From NCBI GenBank assembly GCA_004014935.1, contig CP025322.1, positions 310,001 to 374,000 on the forward strand: DNA of 64,000 nucleotides. The letters are read 5' to 3'. The stretch comes from Saccharomycopsis malanga (lineage: Eukaryota > Ascomycota > Saccharomycetes > Ascoideales > Saccharomycopsidaceae). The notes beneath the pieces are model-generated. The model searched no databases, was not told the origin of the DNA, and saw only the letters and a program-made list of their open reading frames with translations. This document shows positions 59,501 to 64,000 of this stretch, one piece after another. The translations under genes were made by a program, and so were the position numbers. Numbering within the stretch: position 1 is the stretch's first letter; each line of letters begins with the position of its first letter.

Positions 59501-60094
59501 TTGAAGAGTCTTACCTAGACCCATTTCATCAGCCAAAATTCCAGAAAGATTATTTTCATGCAACGATACCAACCAATTGAGTCCTTGCACTTGATAGTCT
59601 CTAAGCTTGCCATTGATATAACTAGGCGATTCTGTAAATTCAATAATGTTCGAATCGCTCTCGGCGTCTAGCAATTCCGCATCTTCTTCTTTTTCCGTTT
59701 TACGCCTTCTCGCACTTTCATGGTCGTTCGGTTGCGCTGGCGTTTTGTCGCCACCAAGAATATGTTTGCCATGGCTCTTATTCTCAATGGCCTCAATGAT
59801 CCTCTTGAACTGTGGATCCTTGTCAGCTTTTGTTTGGAAGAATCGTTTAAATAAATGTGACAAATCTAACAAATAATTATATCTTTTGGTTATTTCCTGA
59901 ATACGAGTCTCGTCTTGTAAAACATCTTTTTCAGAATCAAGAAAATAGAACGATTTTCGATTAAGATTGAGTGTGTTGAGATAATCCTGTTCAATTTCTG
60001 GTGTGGATGACATACTAATAGTTGTTTTCACAACTGGTTTCTTTTCAAGTTGAACATTTCCATTGCTAACTTCAGGCAGCAGTGGTTCCATCAT
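56579..60094 (-). CDS. ISWI-family chromatin remodelling ATPase (ISW1/ISW2 type)
   Basis: 1171 residues from the ATG-ATG pair at 60094/60091. The frame extends further 5' only through non-ATG codons. The SNF2 ATPase has [33 protein letters not shown] (Walker A about 193-200), [12 protein letters not shown] (about 291-302), [36 protein letters not shown] and [20 protein letters not shown]. The C-terminal HAND-SANT-SLIDE module follows: [20 protein letters not shown] (SANT, about 875-920) and [17 protein letters not shown] (SLIDE, about 985-1045). ISWI enzymes slide and space nucleosomes. I cannot separate Isw1 from Isw2 by eye. The tail carries two tandem copies of [11 protein letters not shown] plus a basic AT-hook-like run. 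Two CTG codons at residues 5-6 would be Ser. Confidence 0.95.
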   Translation of the reverse strand: [1171 protein letters not shown]

Positions 60095-60144
60095 TTCCGC
60101 TCCAAATTCAATCAGAATTATCACTTGTCACTCTGCTTGATACC

Positions 60145-60156
60145 TTATCGCGATAA
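60145..60156. promoter_or_regulatory. Palindrome TTATCGCGATAA
   Basis: Perfect 12-bp palindrome with a TCGCGA core, about 50 bp upstream of the ISWI ATG. CG-rich cores are scarce in this AT-rich flank. The factor is unknown. Confidence 0.35.
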
Positions 60157-60574
60157 TAATAGACAAATCTTGGTAGAAACCACTAACTGTGTCGGTCTGC
60201 AAGATAACACTGTGTTGTTGTCGTTGGTTAAAAAGAGAAAATATTGGAAAAAAGACGCGAAATTAAATTTTTCGGCTTTTTTTTTCGTAGGCGGAGAGCA
60301 AAATCAGACGTGTGCGGAAAATAATACATGGCACAATTTGCAGCAAGCACCACGAAGTATTTTTTCATATACTTGGAGTTGATACATAATTAATAGGTAA
60401 AATTTTCACATTTACTTAACCTTAATATATATGAGTTATTGTGAATGGGATGTTTAACTGTGACGTAGTGCTTCTAGTATACGAAATTGAATATTATATG
60501 AGATGACCTATGAAATTAGATCTACATTATATTTTCTTGTATGAACATATATTCCATCCAATACTTCTTAAAAA

Positions 60575-60805
60575 TTAGCTTTTTCCTGTTTGTATTTCAA
60601 TGCCATCTTTCATTCTAGTAATCTTTTGAAAATAGGAGAGTAAAGCTTCAGGTATTGTAGAGACTTTGTTGAAGTCCAGAACCATGCCTGAGCTTATGTT
60701 ATGTTCTTCTTGCTCATTGGTCCATTTTCTGCTTGTGAGTAAGTGAAAATGCTTAGGATCTTGATATCCACAGTCCTGTAATTTAGAAACTAGACCCGAG
60801 CCACA
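60575..60805 (-). CDS. Possible 3' exon of an unidentified small gene
   Basis: An open frame of 76 codons, protein-like in composition (GYQDPKHFHLLTSRKWTNEQ, then FNKVSTIPEALLSYFQKITR), ending TAA. It lacks an early ATG, so it would have to be a downstream exon. Possible acceptors are CTAG at 60790-60793 or TTACAG just after TTCTAAA. A candidate first exon MARAHSCYR at 60946-60973 ends at GTAAG and joins in frame to the first acceptor, but that intron lacks a clear TACTAAC, unlike the other introns here. No family recognised. It may be chance. Confidence 0.3.
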   Translation of the reverse strand, partial: CGSGLVSKLQDCGYQDPKHFHLLTSRKWTNEQEEHNISSGMVLDFNKVSTIPEALLSYFQKITRMKDGIEIQTGKS

Positions 60806-61275
60806 CTATCGGTTGTCTTTTTATGCCGCTTTGCTTGCGAGTTATACTCAACTGTTTATATAGTTTTCAATGTATGCCTTATTGAACTTATGTGGATGTT
60901 TTACATTTTTAGGGCCAATAAATACCTTTTTTTTTTATTTCTTACTCCTGTAGCAGCTATGTGCTCTGGCCATTGAGTACTGATACTTTGCTCATTATTT
61001 AGCACTAAAATATTGGTAAATTTTCTTCCTAGTAAAACTACTCGACATCCATGTCAACAGAAACAAGAAACACTTGATTCAAATTAGTATTGCTCAATGG
61101 TCTCCCATATTTTTTTACTGAAGATAGCTTGATTTGTTGTTTTTACGAATATGCTTGAAATACTACTACTTAGTAAGAGAATATGATGAAATAAATACAC
61201 ATATGTTAAATAAAAGCCTAGAAAATATAAAACACCCACAAAATAGCAAAAAAAGATAATGTAGCAATACCATTA

Positions 61276-64000
61276 TTACTCGGAATAGTCTCTCAAATCC
61301 AATGTCATTGTTTTTGAGCTGTTTTCAACCTGTTCTCGGTATATACCCACCAAAGCGTCCGAACGTTCAAATAATCCGTTCTTTAGACTGATGACTATGA
61401 CCTGGAAATCAGGGCCGGCGTTTTTAGCAATGTAATTGGCAACTCTACGGACGTTTGCGTTATCCAAAGCAGCATCGACTTCGTCCAATACAAAAAATGG
61501 TGATGGTTGATAAGAATGAATAGCAAATAACAATGCCAAAGCTGCGACAGTTTTTTCACCACCTGACAACAACTCCATGTCTCTGAACCGTTTCAAAGGT
61601 GGCATTGCGTGGTATTTGATGCCCGCATTGTAAGGCTCTTCTTCGTCTTCTAAAGTCAAATAAGCAGAGCCCCCTAGTGGCGATGTGTCAGATTTAGTAA
61701 GCTCTTTATAAGTGCTATCGATTTTGTTAGCAATAAAATCGAAAGCTTGCATAAATGTTTGTATTCTTTTTTCCTTGATTTCATTGAACCTATCAATGAT
61801 GGAGCTTTCGTATTCTCTTGTTTTGGCGTGGTTTTCATCCACTTCCTTCAACCTGTTTTGGACTTCTCGAACTCTATCATGAGCTTTTGTATTTGGCGAT
61901 AAGGCCTCTAATTCTTCTGTCACCTTTTGGATTTTGAGACTAAACTCCTTATCCACCACTTTATCATCAACCGCGGTGTTCTGGTACTTGTGGGGTAAAT
62001 GACTGTAATCTATCACAATATCTTCAGAGATTTCAATCAAATCATTAGGGTTTTCCCCTATAGATATCGACTCCAAAGAACCTTCCAACAAAGGCACATC
62101 GACGTTTTCAATTTTACAGTTTCTTAAAATGTCAATCTTGATGATGATATTTTTTTCAATATCTTCTTCTAAATCAGAACATTTTTTGAAAACTTTTTCA
62201 AAGTTGCCTCTAATTTCATTGACAGAATCTTCAATTTGCTTTATCTTATTCATCTTTGATTTAAGACGGTTTTCGGCCTCTACAATATTCGCGTTTTCTA
62301 TTTCTATCTCAACTTCCAATTGTTCAATATCATCTTGAATATTACTTCTTTCTGTTTTTACAGATTCCAAATCCTCACCAAATCTTTCCTTACTACCTTG
62401 CAAGTTTTTCAACCGGATTTCAGATTGCTCAAGTCGGTCAGATTCAAACTGAATCTTATTCTCCAAACTGGAGAGTTGTTTTTGAAATTGAGTTCTCTCC
62501 TGTTCAACTTGTCTTTTGAATTGACCATGAGTTCTTTCATAAGCATCACACAGGACGTTCCATTGGGCACAGAAGGCAGCATAAACTTTATCCTGCAATG
62601 TATGTACCCTGTTCAAACAAGCATCAAGAGATGTTTTGTTTTCTGTAACAGCACGATTCTTTTTATCCAAATCTTGATTCAAACTATCCAAAAGCCCATT
62701 TTGATAGTCTATTTCCTTTTCAACATCATTAATGTTTCTTTCAATCACTGATTGAGTGTTTGTCAATAAAGGTAATGTGCTTTCTAACTCACTAATTTCA
62801 TTGAGGGTTTGCTTTTCTGCAACTTCACTTGGTTTCTGCTGTTGAATTAATTTCAAATTATCCAAAAGCTCATCTTTTCTTTTGACCAAAGTATTGAACT
62901 GTGACTTATCCCAGCCTCGTTCTGTTTTGCTCTTACCACCAGTCATCAACCCAGCTTTATGAATCAATGAACCATCCAATGTTACAATCTTCACCTCTAT
63001 ATTTCTGTTCCAACGTATGTTCTTAGCAGTATCCAAACCATCACATACAACTGCACTGCCACATGCATATTGCATGGCGCGTTCAAGTACAGGATCGTAC
63101 TCAATGACGTCGAGCACAGGACGGGCATTTGCATGCAAATGTCTGAGATTTGAACTTGGAGGTTGGGAATCAACTGAATCTAATGGTATGAACGAAGCTA
63201 CACCAGCTCTTTGCTCTTTAAGATAAGCAATACACTTTTGAGCAACAGTAATATTCTCCACCACCACCGAATCAAAACTTTTACCAAGAATAGTAGTAAC
63301 TGCAGTTTCATACTTCTTTTGCTTAGGTTTGCATAGATCATGTAAAAGGCCCTTGACTCCTGGAAACAATCTTTGCAAATTGGAAACATTTTCTCTTAAC
63401 CGTCTCTCTCTATTGGATTCACGTTGACTAGCAGTTAAATCGTCAAGTTTCAATAAAATCTCTTTAATTTCCGTGTTTATTTCAAATTCTTTAGAAAGAA
63501 GTTTTTCTTTTTTTGCTCTGGTTTCATTTAAGTAATTTTTTTTGATGTTCAACTCTTCGTTAGCTTCATTCAATTTAGCTTGGTTATCTTCGGCTTGATT
63601 TTTGAAAATTGCCAAATTCCTTTGCAATTCAGACAAACGGCCCATCAAATTATTCTTTTGATCGTTGATACTTTCAATTTGTAAAGTGATGGATGACTTT
63701 TCCTCTTCATATTCAGCCAACTCACTCAATAAGGTTGCACCACCTTCTGTGAGAAACTGCAGACGTAACTTCTCGTACTCTTCCATTGCATCTGAAGGCA
63801 AGTCAAATGCATCCTCCTCGGTTTTTTTCTGGTCCTCAAATCTTTTGAATGCTTTTTCAACAAAAGTTTTTTGCTTTTTCAAATCCCTAATGTTTTCGTC
63901 TTGAGTTTCCAAATCAATCGAAATTTCTTTAATTTTACGTTCCAAATCGCTAATTTTCTTCATCGTTAAGTCTCTTTTGGTAGTGTAAGGCAACAATTCC
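61276..64000 (-). CDS. SMC1: SMC1 cohesin subunit, C-terminal three quarters (runs off right edge)
   Basis: The frame is open to base 64000, so the N-terminal ATPase half with Walker A lies outside. About 907 residues are visible. They begin in the first coiled coil. The hinge follows (VKGLLHDLCKPKQKKYETAV, AGVASFIPLDSV, then HKAGLMTGGKSKTERGWD, with the Gly-rich hinge interface), then the return coiled coil. The C-terminal head has SAYLTLEDEEEPYNAGIKYH, the ABC signature LSGGEKTVAALALLFAI, Walker B FFVLDEVDAALDNANVRR and the D-loop. It ends SSKTMTLDLRDYSE. GIKYHAMPPLKRFRDME identifies Smc1 rather than Smc2-4. Smc1 pairs with Smc3 and Scc1 to make the cohesin ring that holds sister chromatids together and extrudes loops. 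No internal damage is visible. Confidence 0.96.
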   Translation of the reverse strand, partial: ELLPYTTKRDLTMKKISDLERKIKEISIDLETQDENIRDLKKQKTFVEKAFKRFEDQKKTEEDAFDLPSDAMEEYEKLRLQFLTEGGATLLSELAEYEEEKSSITLQIESINDQKNNLMGRLSELQRNLAIFKNQAEDNQAKLNEANEELNIKKNYLNETRAKKEKLLSKEFEINTEIKEILLKLDDLTASQRESNRERRLRENVSNLQRLFPGVKGLLHDLCKPKQKKYETAVTTILGKSFDSVVVENITVAQKCIAYLKEQRAGVASFIPLDSVDSQPPSSNLRHLHANARPVLDVIEYDPVLERAMQYACGSAVVCDGLDTAKNIRWNRNIEVKIVTLDGSLIHKAGLMTGGKSKTERGWDKSQFNTLVKRKDELLDNLKLIQQQKPSEVAEKQTLNEISELESTLPLLTNTQSVIERNINDVEKEIDYQNGLLDSLNQDLDKKNRAVTENKTSLDACLNRVHTLQDKVYAAFCAQWNVLCDAYERTHGQFKRQVEQERTQFQKQLSSLENKIQFESDRLEQSEIRLKNLQGSKERFGEDLESVKTERSNIQDDIEQLEVEIEIENANIVEAENRLKSKMNKIKQIEDSVNEIRGNFEKVFKKCSDLEEDIEKNIIIKIDILRNCKIENVDVPLLEGSLESISIGENPNDLIEISEDIVIDYSHLPHKYQNTAVDDKVVDKEFSLKIQKVTEELEALSPNTKAHDRVREVQNRLKEVDENHAKTREYESSIIDRFNEIKEKRIQTFMQAFDFIANKIDSTYKELTKSDTSPLGGSAYLTLEDEEEPYNAGIKYHAMPPLKRFRDMELLSGGEKTVAALALLFAIHSYQPSPFFVLDEVDAALDNANVRRVANYIAKNAGPDFQVIVISLKNGLFERSDALVGIYREQVENSSKTMTLDLRDYSE

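Larger units (their letters stand above)
60095..61275. other. Intergenic region SMC1 3' end / ISWI promoter
   Basis: 1.18 kb. It holds the palindrome at 60145-60156 near the ISWI start and a possible unannotated coding exon at 60575-60805 on the minus strand. A second short open frame, 61038-61142 minus, 34 codons, lies just after SMC1. Confidence 0.4.

Noticed and set aside
1-64000. tRNA genes, CRISPR arrays, rRNA
   Set aside because: I looked for B-box-like GGTTCRA..CC with A-box partners, spaced direct repeats and rRNA stretches and found none. A covariance search would be more reliable than reading by eye.

Overview
This window is nuclear DNA from a budding yeast of the CTG-Ser clade (the Candida/Debaryomyces group). 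Three things point there. The proteins are standard yeast orthologues (RIO2, VID27, HAP5, DSK2, GYP7, SUP45, QRI7, PHO13, FBP26, VMA4, PPX1, an ISWI remodeller, SMC1). A CDR-type drug pump and a beta-mannosyltransferase are present, and these are typical of that group. CTG codons also fall where families have serine rather than leucine, most clearly in the leucine-rich repeats of the gene at 26773-28185. Translations quoted here use the standard code, so each L from CTG is probably S. I cannot name the species. I saw no tRNA, rRNA, CRISPR array or intact mobile element.

Layout. 1-9.1 kb: the start of a membrane transporter running off the left edge, then RIO2, RRG9, VID27 and a small three-exon gene easily missed by ORF calling. 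9.7-18.7 kb: a peroxiredoxin-fold protein without its catalytic cysteine, HAP5, SNX3, spliced DSK2 and GYP7. 20.5-32.2 kb: SUP45, QRI7, a small GPI-like wall protein with no signal peptide, an F-box/LRR protein, PHO13 and four-exon FBP26. 33-48 kb: a 1586-residue Ser-rich protein I do not recognise, a 2.3-kb stretch without genes, an MRS2-type mitochondrial Mg channel, three-exon VMA4, a divergent mitochondrial carrier and PPX1. 48.5-64 kb: a CDR-type ABC pump behind a 1.5-kb promoter rich in dyads, a beta-mannosyltransferase, an ISWI ATPase and the C-terminal three quarters of SMC1, which runs off the right edge.

Genes often alternate strands, giving several shared divergent promoters. Four promoters carry the Reb1-type octamer TTACCCGG. 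Introns are short, lie near the 5' end and have near-perfect GTATGT / TACTAAC signals, with the branch point only about 5-9 nt from the AG. The genes do not form one pathway. Recurrent themes are translation and ribosome maturation (RIO2, SUP45, QRI7), membrane traffic (SNX3, GYP7, VMA4), mitochondria (RRG9, QRI7, the Mg channel, the carrier) and the cell surface or drug export (GPI protein, mannosyltransferase, ABC pump).
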